A DNA stretch of 64,000 bases from Knoxdaviesia capensis (taxonomy: Eukaryota; Ascomycota; Sordariomycetes; Microascales; Gondwanamycetaceae): positions 1 to 64,000 of the forward strand of contig LNGK01000005.1 of the NCBI GenBank assembly GCA_001510575.1. The letters run 5' to 3'. Shown in pieces: positions 23,097-35,930 of this stretch; positions within the stretch are counted from its first letter, which is position 1; every line of letters begins with the position of its first letter. Under the pieces are notes generated by a model. The model was not told the DNA's origin. It searched no databases and worked only from the letters and a program-made list of their open reading frames with translations. A program made the translations under genes and the position numbers.

Positions 23097-24925
23097 GCGT
23101 CTGTGAGCCGCTAGATCATGTGGCCTACCCTTGCCAGCCACCTGGGTGTCGTTGTCAGATGCCCGGCCGTCGCTGTAGTGGTGCTGAGACTCCTTGGCCT
23201 TTGTCTCGTCGTTCTATTCTTGCAGACCGAGGGAGCGGGTGTTCTCGATCCTCGCCCGCCTCTCACCTGCCTTCCCTTTTCTCTCAGTCGGTGTTCCTCT
23301 CGCCTCGTCCTTTTCTTCGCAAAGCACGCCTTTTTCCTTCGTTCTTGCTCTTCCTTCACCTCCCATTATAAAATGGCCGGGCCGAGTATGTTCGATTGAC
23401 GCCTCGACCGGGTCCAAACTGGTTTAGATTTTTCTCTCTTTCGTGCTCTTTCAATTTCAATCTGCCTCTCGAGAAGCATGAGGCTTGATGTTTCGTCTTT
23501 TATTCTGTAAATGAAGGGGTTTTATAGATTTTCTTTTTTCCGGTCTTGCTGTTTCTTGGCTTCTTGTTTTTGTTCATGTTCTTGTGTTTGCTTTTTCTTG
23601 GTCTCGTCACCTCCGGTTGTCTGCCGTCTCGTGCATTGCGCCGCCCGCAGGCGTATGCATGCGCATGTGCGTGTGTGGCGATTTTGATAGGAGGAACGGG
23701 AAGACAAACAACAAAAAGACCTCCTTAGATATGTGGCATGTTATATTCGTTGTTTTCTCCTTTTTTTGGTTCCTGCATATAGAAGAAGATGCTCACTCCT
23801 CTGTCAGAATCTCGGGCATCTCTTAATAGAGTGAATAAAAGTTTGTGTTTACATGTTGCTTGTTGGCCGAGGAGATTCCCGGTTTGTGTGTGTGTGTGTG
23901 TTAAACCCTGAGAGTGGCATCGCCAGTCCCAAACCCAGGCATCTTCAACCCTGGACATATCTCCCCGCAACACTCATAGCCAGGCCCTCACATTCCAGCC
24001 ATAAAGACACACCTTCCCACCACTCCTCGAACTAGAATTCCCGTCGTCAAAGGGCGACGGCCACGCAGGGTTTCGTGGGGATGGGGTCCGGGGTGAGAAT
24101 ATGTCTAAGGGGCAGGAATCATCGGGTCCTGTTCTATATGGTAAGGCTGCCGCGTGCCGAGCGGTGTCTCCCTGCGATCGAGCACGGCATGTCCTCCTCC
24201 CAGATCCAGACATTGTTGAAAAGTCCATCTCCACCTCACAGTCAGGTAGAAAGTGGTCTCGAGCTAAAACACAACGGAATGCACTCGCATTCCCACGCCC
24301 TCGTTCGACGCATTCCTGTGTCGTTGGCTTCGGGGCGCCTGGTCTTAGCGGCTCCGGCCGGTCGGTGAGCAGCTCAGGGAAGGGCGGGGCGGGCGGCGAT
24401 GCTTCCAAAAAGAGGCATGTCCACACTGGAATCCAAAGTGTGTCTAGAACAACATTTACTACCTCAGTCACGATCACGGCAATTCAAGGACAAAAATGAC
24501 ATCAAAACGTGTTGAGGATTGAGAAAATGTATCTGGATCTATCCAGTATTCAAGAAAAGAATAGAAAAAGAAAGAGAAAGAAATGGAAAAAGTACCCAAA
24601 GGATAGAAAAAGCGCGTCTGGGATACACTAGAAATTAAGGCCACATATGAAAAAATCGAGAGAAAAAACCGCTTGAACGCCATGGAAAACCCTGTCCCTC
24701 CCATATCTAAAAATTGTATCAAAGTAAAAAAGAGTTGGTCGTTGCAGTTCGCCCGCAGACCGCCCCAGACGAGGCGTCCCGGCGCGAAACAAGAAAAGGA
24801 AAATAATTCCCGACGATACAACAAAAGAAATTTTGACGTGAACCGTTGGTATCTTCATTGCTGGTTATAAAAAAAGTGTGGTGGTGAGATAGTCGTCTTT
24901 TTAAAACACCACAGCCATGAGTGGT
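23097..24925. other. Convergent intergenic region (1.8 kb)
   Basis: This lies between the ends of the ABCF (plus) and GT2 (minus) genes. It contains a (GT)n run at 23885-23901 and T-rich stretches. A 132-codon ATG frame at 24101-24499 (plus) and an overlapping frame on the other strand have no recognisable domain, and I do not call them genes. Confidence 0.5.
23885..23901. repeat. (GT)n microsatellite
   Basis: A short run of GT dinucleotides in the convergent intergenic region. Confidence 0.9.
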
Positions 24926-27690
24926 TTACCAAGAGAAGGTCATCAGAGCAGGGTTCAGGGCGAGGGGGAGGAGGAAGTGGCTCGAAGCAACCGTCGCCAT
25001 CGGCAGGATGGCGACGAAATCAGTGATGCGCCAGGAGTGCGGGATGAAGGGCCCGACGGCCAAGATGATGATGGCGACAATGAACAGCACCGAGAAGAGC
25101 ATGGAGAATTTGAACTGAGGAGAGATGTTAGTATGTTGGGCAACTGAGGGAGAGCAGAGACGGCGGGGAGGGAGCATACCTTTTTGAGCACCTTGGGCAC
25201 TTCGATGAAGAAGTTGGAGAACTCGGCTTCCTTGGACGTAGCACCCCAGGTCATGTCAATCTCGAACATGTGCGCAAGCAGCGCCTGCGACACGTGCAGC
25301 GACAGACCACCCAGGAAGATTGCCAGCATGAAAGTCCACTTGAAGTTCTCGAACAGCGCGTACAGCAAGCTGCGCTCGCCAATGCGGTAGCGCATGACAG
25401 CCAGGGCGACGTTTCCAAGACCGTTGAACACGATGATGATGGAGAACCACACCTGCCACGAGTCAATGTAGTACTTGTCCAGGTATCCGTTGAACCAGCC
25501 GATGACGAAGTAGTTCACAGAGGTCAGAATCCACGCGGCACCAATGGCATAGTAGGTGCCGATGTACGAGACGACGGTGATCTTAGACGTGAAACGGATG
25601 TTACTGAACAGGAACTTGCGGAAGAGAGGAGTGAACGGACCACGCCACAGCCAGGTGCGGATGGGGTGGAAGAGCAGCTCGTTACAGCCGTACGCGTACT
25701 TCTCCCAACGGGCAAGCTCGTCGTACACCGTCAGCGACACACCCTCCTTGAAGCCCTCGCCAGCCCAGGCAGCCAGACGGATAATGTAGCCGTTGCACTG
25801 GAGACGCAGAGACATGTCGAAATCCTCAGACACGTGCGATTCAGACCAGAACTTCTCGTATCCATCCGAGTCCTCGTAGCCAACCTGCTGGATAGCACTC
25901 CAGCGCAGAATAGCATTGTGACCGACGAAGGGGGCGACATCACCGTTGGAGACAGTGTACCGGATGGCAGAGTAGATAAGGTTGGTGAAGAAGGTGATAC
26001 CGTTCTCAAAGTACGTGTGGACAACCTGCATGACACCGGACGAGAACTGCATGATGCCAACATCGGGCGACTGTTCCATTTCGGAAACGGCATCGATCAG
26101 GCAGTCCGAAGGGACACGCGTGTCAGAGTCGATAATCAGAATGTAGTCACCAATGCGGATGTTGCCATCAGCCCAGGCGCGGCCGTGGTCCTCAAGGACC
26201 TCCTTCAGGGCAATCTCGTAGGCCTGCGCCTCATCGTTCTGCGACCAATCAGGCGTGCGCTGCATGGCAATCAGCTTCTCCTCAACACGGCACGAGATCA
26301 TGAGGGCGAAGTTCATGTTGGAAGCCTTCTTGACTATAGGGGAGAGATGTGTGTTAGCGATGGAAAAGACGAGCAAGAGGAAACGGCGCAGGCACTTACA
26401 CTTTCCGCGGCGGATGAAGCCATTGTCGTTGTGGCCAGGACGAGCGACCCAGCCAATGCTGTGGTCGGCGTAGAACTCGATGCGAGCGCGGCGGTCCTCT
26501 TCCTTAATGATCTGGAGACCATCGTCGTTGATGAACATGTTGGCAGAGCCGCCCTGGAGTTCGTAGGTCGAGATGGCCTGCTTGATGGACTTGACGGTGG
26601 GGGCGATCACACCGTGCAGGCCCTCCTTGTAGACGGGGCACTGCACAGTGATGTGCGGCAGCACGCTGCCCTGGAGACGCATGGGGGGCTTGGCCGAGTA
26701 GAACTTGGAGTTCATCGTCAGCTGGCGGATAGGACCGAAGATCTGGGCCAAGCAGCCAACAATGACCTGGCCGAAGAAGAGGGTAAAGAAGATCTGGACG
26801 GGCGACAGCGCAATCAGCGCAAGGCGGATGTAGCTGTGGTCAATCATGACCTCAATAGCCAGCTGGCGCCAGGCGGCACCAAGAGACACGGTAACAAGGA
26901 CCAGCGTAAAGGCGACAAGCCAGGCGTTCAGCAGGTGGACGGCACGCTTCTCGGGCTTGATCTCGCCGCTCTCCTCGTCAATCTCGTACTCGGTGGGCTC
27001 AACGCCCTTCTTCTCATCCTCGTCGTCGCCACTGCCGGCGCGCCACACCAGCTGCATCAGCTCAGATTCAATGGCCTTTGCACGCTGGACCAGGTGAAGC
27101 GCCTCGTCGTCCCACACAACCAGGAGACCCTCCGAGGCCACGAAAGCAGCAAACTGGTGCTTGCGGGCACGCGGGAGATCGTCAATGGTGGGCAGAATCT
27201 GCACGCGCAGGCCGTTCATCAGAGGCACGTCAACCGCCTCGGGAGACCATTGCAGGAAGGACTTGATGACACGCGAGTTGACGGTCATGGCACAGCGCAC
27301 GTTAAGGGCCGAGCAGGCCAGAGCAATCGGCGAGTTGACCAGCTGCGGCGGGCAGGCCATATAGACGCCGCGGGTCTTCCGCAGCAGGACGCCCTCGATT
27401 TCGCCGGAGCCATCGCTGACCCAGAGATTGGAGCACTGCTGCTGGTACAGGTAGTTCACCATGACCTCGTGCTTGATCTCGTCCAGGAACATGGAGCTGC
27501 CATTGGACCGGACCGAGCGCGCGGAGAGCGACTGCGGCCGCGAGCTGTGGCGCGGGGTGGGCGGGTGCAGCTCAAGGCCCTCGGTGGGATTCTGATTGTC
27601 GACAGGCTTCTCGGCGCCCGCAGGCGTGGTCGACGACGGCGGCGATGTTGGGCCGGCCGGCTTGGAGCGGAAATAGCTTCCGACACCCAT
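24926..27690 (-). CDS. GT2: GT2-family integral membrane glycosyltransferase (surface hyphal growth type)
   Basis: Exons on the minus strand are 27690-26400, 26333-25180 and 25114-24926 (877 aa). Introns of 66 and 65 bp have CTAAC sites; splicing joins RRGK-FKKASN and VLKK-FKFSM. The ATG at 27690 (MGVGSYFRSK) is the first in frame. It is a cellulose/chitin/hyaluronan-synthase-like processive transferase using a nucleotide sugar at the plasma membrane. Visible features are two membrane segments near 260-330, NDDG (D389, D390), DSDT (D499, D501), SEDFD (E600-D603), and an RTWLWRG stretch in the place of QxxRW, then several C-terminal membrane helices. It lacks the myosin and other domains of large chitin synthases. 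It resembles the fungal GT2 (Zymoseptoria ZtGT2, Fusarium GT2) needed for hyphal extension on solid surfaces. The polysaccharide product is not known to me. Confidence 0.87.
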
Positions 27691-28861
27691 TTTCAAGTGA
27701 TTGTGTGCTGAAGACACAGAAGAGCGATATTAAGTGGATGGCGATGCGAACCTGGGTAAACTGATACGCAAGAAAGCAAGATCAAAATCGAAATATTAAG
27801 TGCGGGGAAACGACAGAGATAACATGGAATGATCGAAACAATATTAAATAAAAAAGCGAAGGTGGTGAAAGACAAGGCACAGTAGAACGAATGGACGGGT
27901 CGTAATTATTTCCCAGATGGCTCGAGGAGGTTCCTTTGGCAGAGCAATATATTTCAATCTACATTTACCAGTCTTCGTCCCGATCGACGCAGATAGTATA
28001 ATGAGAATCAATAACGAGGGATGTGCTGCTGACAGGATTCAAGCTCAGTTGTCGGGGAAGAGCGAGGAAGAGAGAAGCGAAGACGGTTCTCTTGGGAAGG
28101 AAACCTGATCACGGAATAAACGAGAGACTGGAGGCCGTGATGGCAGAAGTGCACTTTCGAACTTCCTGGAGATGTGCCTCTGACTTTTCCTGGGCGGAGA
28201 GAAAAGGTGGTGAAAGTTGGCAAAGAGGAAGAAGACAACGGCCGATGAGGGTAGGGGGAGAAGAAGGAAGAAAAGAGAGAACAGAGAGGGTTAAAGTTCG
28301 GCGAACGATACGCAGAGCCACGAAGATAGGATGATAGGGAATAGCTGAAAAAGAGGGCGGATACGAAGAGTAATAGCATGAAAATAAGTAGGTCAATTGA
28401 GGAAAGTGTTGCTTTGGGGCGACCAGGGCACAACTAGTTCTGTAGTATATTATAACACTACAGAACAGGAAATTTGAGCGAACGGAACAAGGGTGGAGAC
28501 AAGAACAAGGTTGGCTCAGGATACATTTTCTTGTCCTGTCCCTTTTCTCGAGCTGGGAATCACTAAGGAAGTACACGAGTGTAGCACAGAAGATGTATTG
28601 AAGACCGAAGTATCTAAAAAGAGCTGGTGGATATGGCCACAGGTAAGGGGGGGGGGTATGAGTAAACGGATTGTCTGCAGAGTCCACCACCGAAGAGGGG
28701 GGGGCGTGTGAAGAGGGATAATTCATTCATCGCAAAGCAGGGGGCAGAGGGAGACCGGACTGTGGGTAGGGGAGGGGGCGGTCGCTGTAGGGGAGAGAAG
28801 ACAGAGGCTGGATTGCGGACACACACCGGGCGCCAGAGGACGAGGATGGTGATGATCAGAC

Positions 28862-28885
28862 GTACTGTACTGAATGCTACAGTAC
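28862..28885. repeat. GTAC-type inverted repeat, 8-bp stem and 8-base loop
   Basis: gtactgta and tacagtac are separated by ctgaatgc, so the single strand can form a perfect 8-bp hairpin. Confidence 0.8.
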
Positions 28886-31035
28886 TTGAAAACCTGGTGC
28901 TGTAATGTTCGTGCGTGAAGTGGGAACTCCACTGTTGTCGCCTTCGACTCGCCAGGCCAGGAAGGTCGATAGCAACATCATGGCCCAGATTAGCTTTAGA
29001 TGAATACAGAAGCCCGTTATGTCTTTCATGTCTCGTCGGGGGCCCTGCCATGACACTCTGTTCCAAATATATCCCGGTGTCCCAATTAATTGACTGGCCA
29101 GTTCTCTTCCCTCGAGGGCTGGGAAGGGGTTGGATGGCTAGGAGCCAATCTATGCTGGCCAGCGATGGGCTTCTGGCAGGTCTCAAATTCTAATCCCAGG
29201 GTTTGTTTGTCTGATGGAGGGGACTCAGAAGTAAGAACCCAGAGCACCTTACCAAGTCTCATCTGATTCTGCCGTTCCCTTATCTGGTCTGAACCGAAGG
29301 GCTGAACGTAAGCTCTCAAAGCATCTCCACCAGTTCCCATTTACAACGAACCTAGAATGTTTCTGGATTCCCTGGCAGGCAGCGGCTAGGAATATTATGA
29401 GGATGGTTCCAGGCGCCCTGTCGTGCTTTCCAAGAAGAAGGCCACTTGCACCTGGGGCGAAGCGCTGCGGTAAAATTATCATCGTTTGAAGGCTTCCCTT
29501 AGCCGGCGAACTTGTCGCCAACAGGTGATGTGAGGGTCTTGGTCTCGTCTTGCCCGAAAAGAAAAGAAGAAATCAAATCTGTATTTCACTACAACCTACT
29601 GGACAAGCTTTCAGGTAGCCATGGCGTTCTTTTTAGAGGTCCGTCATGGCCGGCTGGTGGTCGCCATCGACTAACGATGGAATGCAAAGTAGTACTGCAC
29701 TGTAAGGTGTTTCTTAGAGTGCGGTGGACGGGAGACACTATCCAGTGAGCGAAGCGGGTGAGGGAGGGTGAGGTTTATCCAACGGATACAGCACCATCCA
29801 TCCATTGACTGGCAAGCAACTGTCGGCGGCGATAGAATCCTCCCAGAATGCAGACACCGCATAGTCAGTCCATCCGACTAGAGCAGTTAGCCAGCTATCA
29901 ACAATCACGGAGAGTTTGGAAGCCCGATCTTATCGTCGCCGTTCACGCGCAAAGCCAAACCTGGAAGTACCGGTACTTGTCAGTTGTTTCCTGCAGGCGG
30001 CGCGACGTGTTCAAGAAGGGGTTCGTAAAAACATTCGCAGAGGATAATACATCCAGGGTAAAGGGGGTGCCGTATATGCAGGTCTGCTGCTCGCAGTGGG
30101 TGCCGATATTAGGCCAGCCAAGCAAAATTGCATGGGTCTCTTTTGTATCGTCGCAACGGATTGTCTCTAGGATTTGTCGAACGCGAGGAGAGAAGCCCGT
30201 CAACTACCGGGTGTTTTTCTGTTTTCCCTTTTTTTCCTTCTGACTCTGACAGGTTGAAGACCTGCAAGATTCTGATATTTTGGTTTTCCTCCGCGTTGGA
30301 AATGAAATGAAGATTGTCGAGTATATAGGTACAATATATATACTGTATATATGTAGAGTACAGATATCCAATGACTATATGTCGTGTAATCACACACCGC
30401 TCGTGCATGTGGGATGTTTGAAGAGGCTTGAGTTTGTATACGAGCAAACGACTGAATCGGGGCCCGCCAGGGACATCTGGTGGCGCTCAGTGCACCACCA
30501 AGAAACTTTGGATCCAAAAATATCGCGAGTGTGGCCGCACGCTCCGGGGTGATTGGCCTAAACACGTCTATTTGCCCGAAGGAAAGAAAAGGAGAGAGAG
30601 AGATGCACCGGGCTCACTGACTTCACTGCACTAGCACCCAATATTGCATTTATATCCGTCATTTATTTTCGTTATCTCTTCCAGACCAGACGGCGGTGGG
30701 GGTTGCAGACGGGGTGCCTGGCTTTTCTTCCCTTTCACAACACGAGATGGCAACATCATGGCGTTTGTTGGTTCCACAGTGAACGTGTGAGACCCCCATA
30801 ACGCTTTGTACTAGCCCCTCTTCTTTTTCCGGTACGTCGAACCCGGCGCAGCTTCTCACTTCTGCCTGAGCCCGGGCTTGTTCCTGAGCTAGCCCTTTAG
30901 TTTGCCCGGAGAGTTAGCGTCGGAACGGTTGAGCGCAAAAAAAGAGAGAAAAAGAAAACCGGACCAGGGGAACCGAACCACATCGCGTAAAAAGGTCCAA
31001 GCACTAGTGAAGATGACCTAGATGAATGGATACAT

Positions 31036-31061
31036 ACAGTACTGTACTGTACAGTACTGTA
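31036..31061. repeat. GTACTGTACA-type palindromic repeat
   Basis: Alternating acagt/actgt units form a self-complementary tract of 26 bases. Confidence 0.85.
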
Positions 31062-31164
31062 GAATTGTCGGATGGGCGCTGCTTGATCAATTTCCCTTCA
31101 CAACTTGTTTGTCGCGTTTTCCTTTTGCGTATGGCCAACCGTCATATGGCCAGCCAATTTGCTT

Positions 31165-31177
31165 GTACTGTACAGTA
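31165..31177. repeat. GTACTGTACAGTA copy
   Basis: A short member of the same palindromic repeat family. Confidence 0.7.
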
Positions 31178-31590
31178 TAGTATGTGTTGTCCGTGGACTG
31201 CTTGTTCAGTGCTTTTGGTTCATTCTACAGAGGACACTCGTATACACGTACGGTACCATCTATGCAGCCTTGACCGGCTCATGTGAGCGTACAGTAAGTA
31301 CTTCAGACACGATCTGCAGCACCGTACAACCAAGTCATGGCTCTCTGTGTCTCCGTCAGTTTGCCTTGGGGTCTGGCCCTGGTATTACGTGGGAAGTCAA
31401 AATCAATGTCCATCCTAAAGTTTTGGTCGTTCAGCCGCCACCAAACGAAGGACATGTCCAGGTTGAAATCCCCAGCCCCTTCTTCGCAAGGACCTCACAC
31501 CGGCAACATCAAGGGGAGGATGATGAGATGGAAGAGATGTTCAGCACCAAGGGCAGGGGCAGGTCCAGCCTTTGTGCTACGGAGGAACTC

Positions 31591-31620
31591 TACAGTACTG
31601 TACAGTATAGTACAGTACTA
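31591..31620. repeat. GTACTGTACA-type palindromic repeat
   Basis: tacagtactgtacagta followed by tagtacagtacta; it is largely self-complementary. Confidence 0.85.
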
Positions 31621-31840
31621 AACTGACAGAGCACTATTTGGCCTCTTCCCAGATGTTCGTCCACACATCCATTGACACAGATACGAGGAGGTACAGTGGA
31701 TACTTTGCAGGCATACTTCTGAGCCTCATCTCTTGTGCGGGTTTTGTGCCGTAGTGCATCAAGTCGAAAAGGTCTGCTCCCTCTACTGTTCGTATTTCTT
31801 TGTGGCTTGAGTGTCCTTTTGCACCTGCAGTCTAGCGGAA

Positions 31841-31855
31841 ATACTGTACAGTACT
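31841..31855. repeat. GTACTGTACA-type palindromic repeat
   Basis: atactgtacagtact, a short self-complementary copy. Confidence 0.75.
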
Positions 31856-32017
31856 AACCCTCTTGTCCAGAGCTACATCTCGTTCACCGGGCGTGTGTGA
31901 CACGCCTATCTTCGAAAAAGGGGGGAGTGCTCCTATACAAGCGAAATGACTCTGCATCTCACGATATCACAGCGTTTGGTGCGGTGCGTGATGAGGCGAG
32001 ATGCACAGAGACAAGAC

Positions 32018-32034
32018 GTACTGTACTGTACTGT
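32018..32034. repeat. (GTACT)n-type repeat
   Basis: Three consecutive gtact units, same family as the palindromic copies. Confidence 0.75.
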
Positions 32035-32130
32035 CACTTAGGGTAGTATTAAACCACGCATTTCGGGCGTAATGCTGCCTGTGGTTGACCGCCGATATCA
32101 GGTCTCTCTACCAGGCGGCTTACGGTGCAT

Positions 32131-32159
32131 TACAGTATACAGTACAGTATGTACAGTAC
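32131..32159. repeat. GTACTGTACA-type palindromic repeat
   Basis: tacagtatacagtacagtat followed by gtacagtac; an imperfect palindrome of 29 bases. Confidence 0.8.
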
Positions 32160-33104
32160 CTCGCTCCGTGAAGTGTAAGATGATGCATGCCTGCATCCAA
32201 CGCTCGTCCATCCAGAAAGCCAGCATGGTACTGTATTGAACTCGGCACACGGCCACCACAGCCGCACGTCTTCCGCATCTCACTTCCGGCAGACACTCAG
32301 GCCGGAAATGGAATAGTGGGAATACGCGCTGCAGGGAAAGGAGAAAGCAATACGAACACCACCGTTTTATCTCGACCCATAAATCTCCCACGGCGGGCTG
32401 GACACGACGCACACATCCTTGAACCAAAGATTGCCAAAATTCGGGATGAGGGCCAGGCAGCTTATTTGCGTGTGTGCCGGAGGCTCAACAAACCACGGCT
32501 CGACGGTTCGGAGGACACTGAGTATTTGCCTATCAGGATACAACGTCATCGGCGTTTGTGGGTTCCACGAGATGTTGTTGTTGTGAGTCTTAATTGTGGT
32601 TTTTTTTAGACGCCCCTCCTTCTCAGGTGGGGAGAACACAATACGACGTTCATTGATGTAACAGCTCCGTCCACTCACGGACTCGCGCGAAAAACTGCGA
32701 AAATCGAAACTCTTGGGGCTCTCTCTCATCAATTTTGACCATTGGCGGTTTCTGGGCCTACGCAACATGTTCCTAATCTGATCAACCCGTGGAGCTCAGG
32801 CCTTGTTTCCGCTTTGCTTTCCCTTTTCCCCCTCCGTCAGTGAGCTGTTTGGTTCTGTCTCAGCTCATTGCAGTGCACACACTTCGGCTAATATCAGCGA
32901 TGGGTGAAGTCAGGGTCGGCATTGCGGTTCACAGCTCCCATTCAGGGGACGACGAACACGGAGTCAGTACCGTACGAGTACCGTTCGTGTCGAAGTGCAG
33001 GAGGAGGAATTGGCGAGCGCATACCCACCGTTGTGACCTTCGCCCATCGCATCAGCCCGCCAGTCCACAATGAGAGATTGATCAAATTGGACCAGGAATG
33101 GCGG

Positions 33105-33135
33105 ACACACACACACACACACACGCACACACACA
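33105..33135. repeat. (CA)n microsatellite
   Basis: About 15 CA units with one interrupting G. Confidence 0.9.
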
Positions 33136-34218
33136 ACCCAGGAAAGAAAGCCAGAGACAGTTTGATGGGGTAGGTCAATGAAGGAACGAAAAAAGGATGG
33201 CTCGCCGAAGGGACCAAGTCCCACCCACTCTCACAGGCGCACACACTCTCCCTCTTGAGATTTCGGAGCGGGAATTTATCATTGGTGTCACGGAGGGAGA
33301 GGAGAGTTTCTGAGACTCGTGTTTTTCATCACATCTCAAGCAAGAACCGGGTGGCGGGAAGGCGATCTCCGGGCTGGAACCAAACACAACCCCCCTTAAT
33401 AGGGGATCGGGCTTTTTGGCACGGGAAACTGAGATTTTCTTTTCGTGGTCGAAGCGTCGGGCTGATGTGCTGGCAAGACGAGGGGTGTGGTTCTTGGTTC
33501 TCGGTTTCTCACCACCAGTGCATTCTCGTTGATGCACCTCTGTGGGTAGTTTTACGTAGGCGAAAAGCACATAACGGTACCGTAAATGCAGCTTGTACTG
33601 GTAGTCTAGTACTTTCTCTGCAGTAAGCCTGCAATTTACGAGTGCACAAACGCGAATCAGCACCACGTCAAACGAATCCGAATCGCCATCGTCGCGACCA
33701 ACCGGCCTTGGTTTGAGAGCGGTGAAGAGGCCTTTTATTCTCTTTTTCGGACACGCCAACGACTACAACCAAACAAACCCCCCCTCCCCCCCACCACCAA
33801 CAAAAAAAAAACCGGGCAGAAAGTGGAACTACCATCGGAGTGAGCCAGAATATTCTCCTATACTAATAGCAAAAGCGGGATTGATGCAGCAGCTGTATCA
33901 AGCCGGAGACGGAGATTCGGTCTGGCCTATCTTCAAAGTGGATGTGCGCAACAAACAGCCAGCAAGTCTCCGTTAGTCGTCTCCACCAGCGGGGCGTATC
34001 TGAGTTCTCGGGCAGCCTGAGCCTGAACAACAGCTCAAAAACGCCGCTGAGGCGCCGGGTTGAGTTGCGAAAAGAAGCTAAACGGTCAGCCAACAAGCCA
34101 GGTAGCAAATGGGTTTTTCAGCTGCCATCCCACCCGCTCTGGCTGTTTCTTCAGCTAGCACACGCACAGCAGGAAAGTTGAGACGTTCGTGCCATGGTGG
34201 CATTGTTAGCCAGAGAGA

Positions 34219-34220
<2 letters not shown>

Positions 34221-34254
<34 letters not shown>

Positions 34255-34264
34255 GCGTGTGTGT
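34221..34264. repeat. (GT)n microsatellite
   Basis: About 22 dinucleotide units, the last part with GC and AT interruptions. Together with the (CA)n tract 1.1 kb upstream it is complementary in sequence. Confidence 0.9.
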
Positions 34265-34619
34265 ATGTGCCTGTGTGCCAGAGAGAGAACCTGGGTGCGC
34301 CAGTCTAAGTCCCGTAAAAAGCCACTCGTACACATTAAGTACTTCTGTGATTTCTCATCCTGAATCACTTCTAACCATGTTTGGCTCCCACTCCACAGAA
34401 GATCTGTGGAAGGAATAACTGGATATGGTGTGCAACGATCTCACGGAACCCACATCCGCGGCTTGCTTCAGGGCTCGCTCACCCGAACATTTCACGTTTG
34501 TCTCCGTCAGCGTACTATTAGAACTTCAGCGGGGGGGGTCCGGTCCCATTTGCCACATGTCTCAGGTCATCAAGCCGCCGTATAGCGACGGTTTCCAAGA
34601 GTCTGTCGCCTCATAGCCC

Positions 34620-35345
34620 GTGGTTAAGTGCGTCACGTTGTCCCAAAGCGCACTTTCACGCTCAATAGTCCGTGAGATCATTCCCGCGAAGAACTTGCTA
34701 GCGACGACGGAAACCTACGGAATTCGGAGCGTATTTCCTTGGAACAACCTCAAGAAAAAGAACCTGATGGCCATGACCCACAACGATGGTTGGCGGGTCC
34801 CAGCAAACACTGGTACTATGTGTCACGTTTTCTCATGCTCCAAGCCCAGAGCCATTGTATCCGACATAAAAGGCCGCCCCGAAAACCCAACGGCGGCGGT
34901 CGCTTGTAATTATAGTCGGCGACGTAAATTAATATCTCGCGCCGCGCACTCTGGTGGCAGTCTAACGGCGTCGCTGAACACCGAGAAGCTTCATTCCATG
35001 GGATGGACGAATGTTGCCGACGCCGTAGTCCGTAGGTTTATTCGCAAATATGTGCACCAACTCGGGCATTCCCCAGACAGACCACATGGCAAATGGCAGC
35101 ATTCCGAGTGTCTTGCGGATACAGTTCGCATTCCATACAACGATTGTCATACAACGATTTTCCATGGTATACGCATCATGAATGCTCCAACAGGCTGGGT
35201 CGCAAATATACGAGTGGAGGCCGCTGCCCAGACAGAAAAACTCGCGATATTCCCAGCAGAAAAATTGCATAGATCCACTAATTCTCATTTTGCCTCACGA
35301 GTAGTAGGCCAACCCCACCCCACGTTTGCTTTATACTCCTCGTGA
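34620..35345 (+). other. Open frame of 241 codons, coding status doubtful
   Basis: The frame opens with GTG at 34620; the first ATG is at 34768, leaving about 190 residues. The translation is Arg/His/Asn-rich with no signal peptide, membrane segment or domain I recognise. It is the longest frame in the gene-poor stretch. It could be an orphan gene or chance. Confidence 0.2.
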
Positions 35346-35887
35346 AGATAAAAAGTTCCATCTGTAAACTTAAGCTCGTTCAGGACAAGCAGACGGTTCG
35401 GAAGGTTGTTGTCCACAGTGCTCAATGGCAAGCTTATCACCATTGAATAGCTTTCTCTCCGATGCAACTTGCAACAACTATCACACAAAGATAAGGCGGG
35501 ATGGTGTACACGTGTCGGCCATCTAGTACGCTTACGGGATGAGCTGGAGGATTCCAATGTTGCAAAGCGGCTGAAGCCGGTAATAATTGCGGCCGATAGC
35601 CCTTATCAGCGAAACGAACGATGCACAGATGCAGTGCAGCTCATACATACGATAGCATTTCAGTTGTCACGATTTCTCCCGCAAATAATATAACGTTCAT
35701 GTGTGCAAGCACTTCGATTTGATATAGGCTCGAAAACGAGGCCGCCGGGCCCAATCGGGGAAGACGGGCAAAGTTGTATGTTTTAATCCTCCTGATGTTA
35801 TGTGCGTTGCAACGCAACTCACAAATATTCACAGCAGAAAATCTCAGCTGGCATCCTCCACAGCTATGGTACAGAGACTCCTTAATA

Positions 35888-35930
35888 ACTGTACAGTACT
35901 GTACAGTACTGTACAGTACAGTACAGTACT
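35888..35930. repeat. Longest GTACTGTACA-type palindrome (43 bp)
   Basis: Four consecutive decamers of the gtacagtact/gtacagtaca type follow act; nearly the whole tract can pair with itself. Confidence 0.9.

Noticed and set aside
24101..24499. 132-codon ATG frame in the convergent intergenic region
   Set aside because: No domain, no splice support, and an overlapping frame of similar length on the opposite strand; probably chance.
25270..27711. 813-codon open frame on the plus strand opposite GT2
   Set aside because: It is antisense to a well-supported conserved gene; long antisense frames arise from the strong third-position GC bias, and the translation shows no domain.
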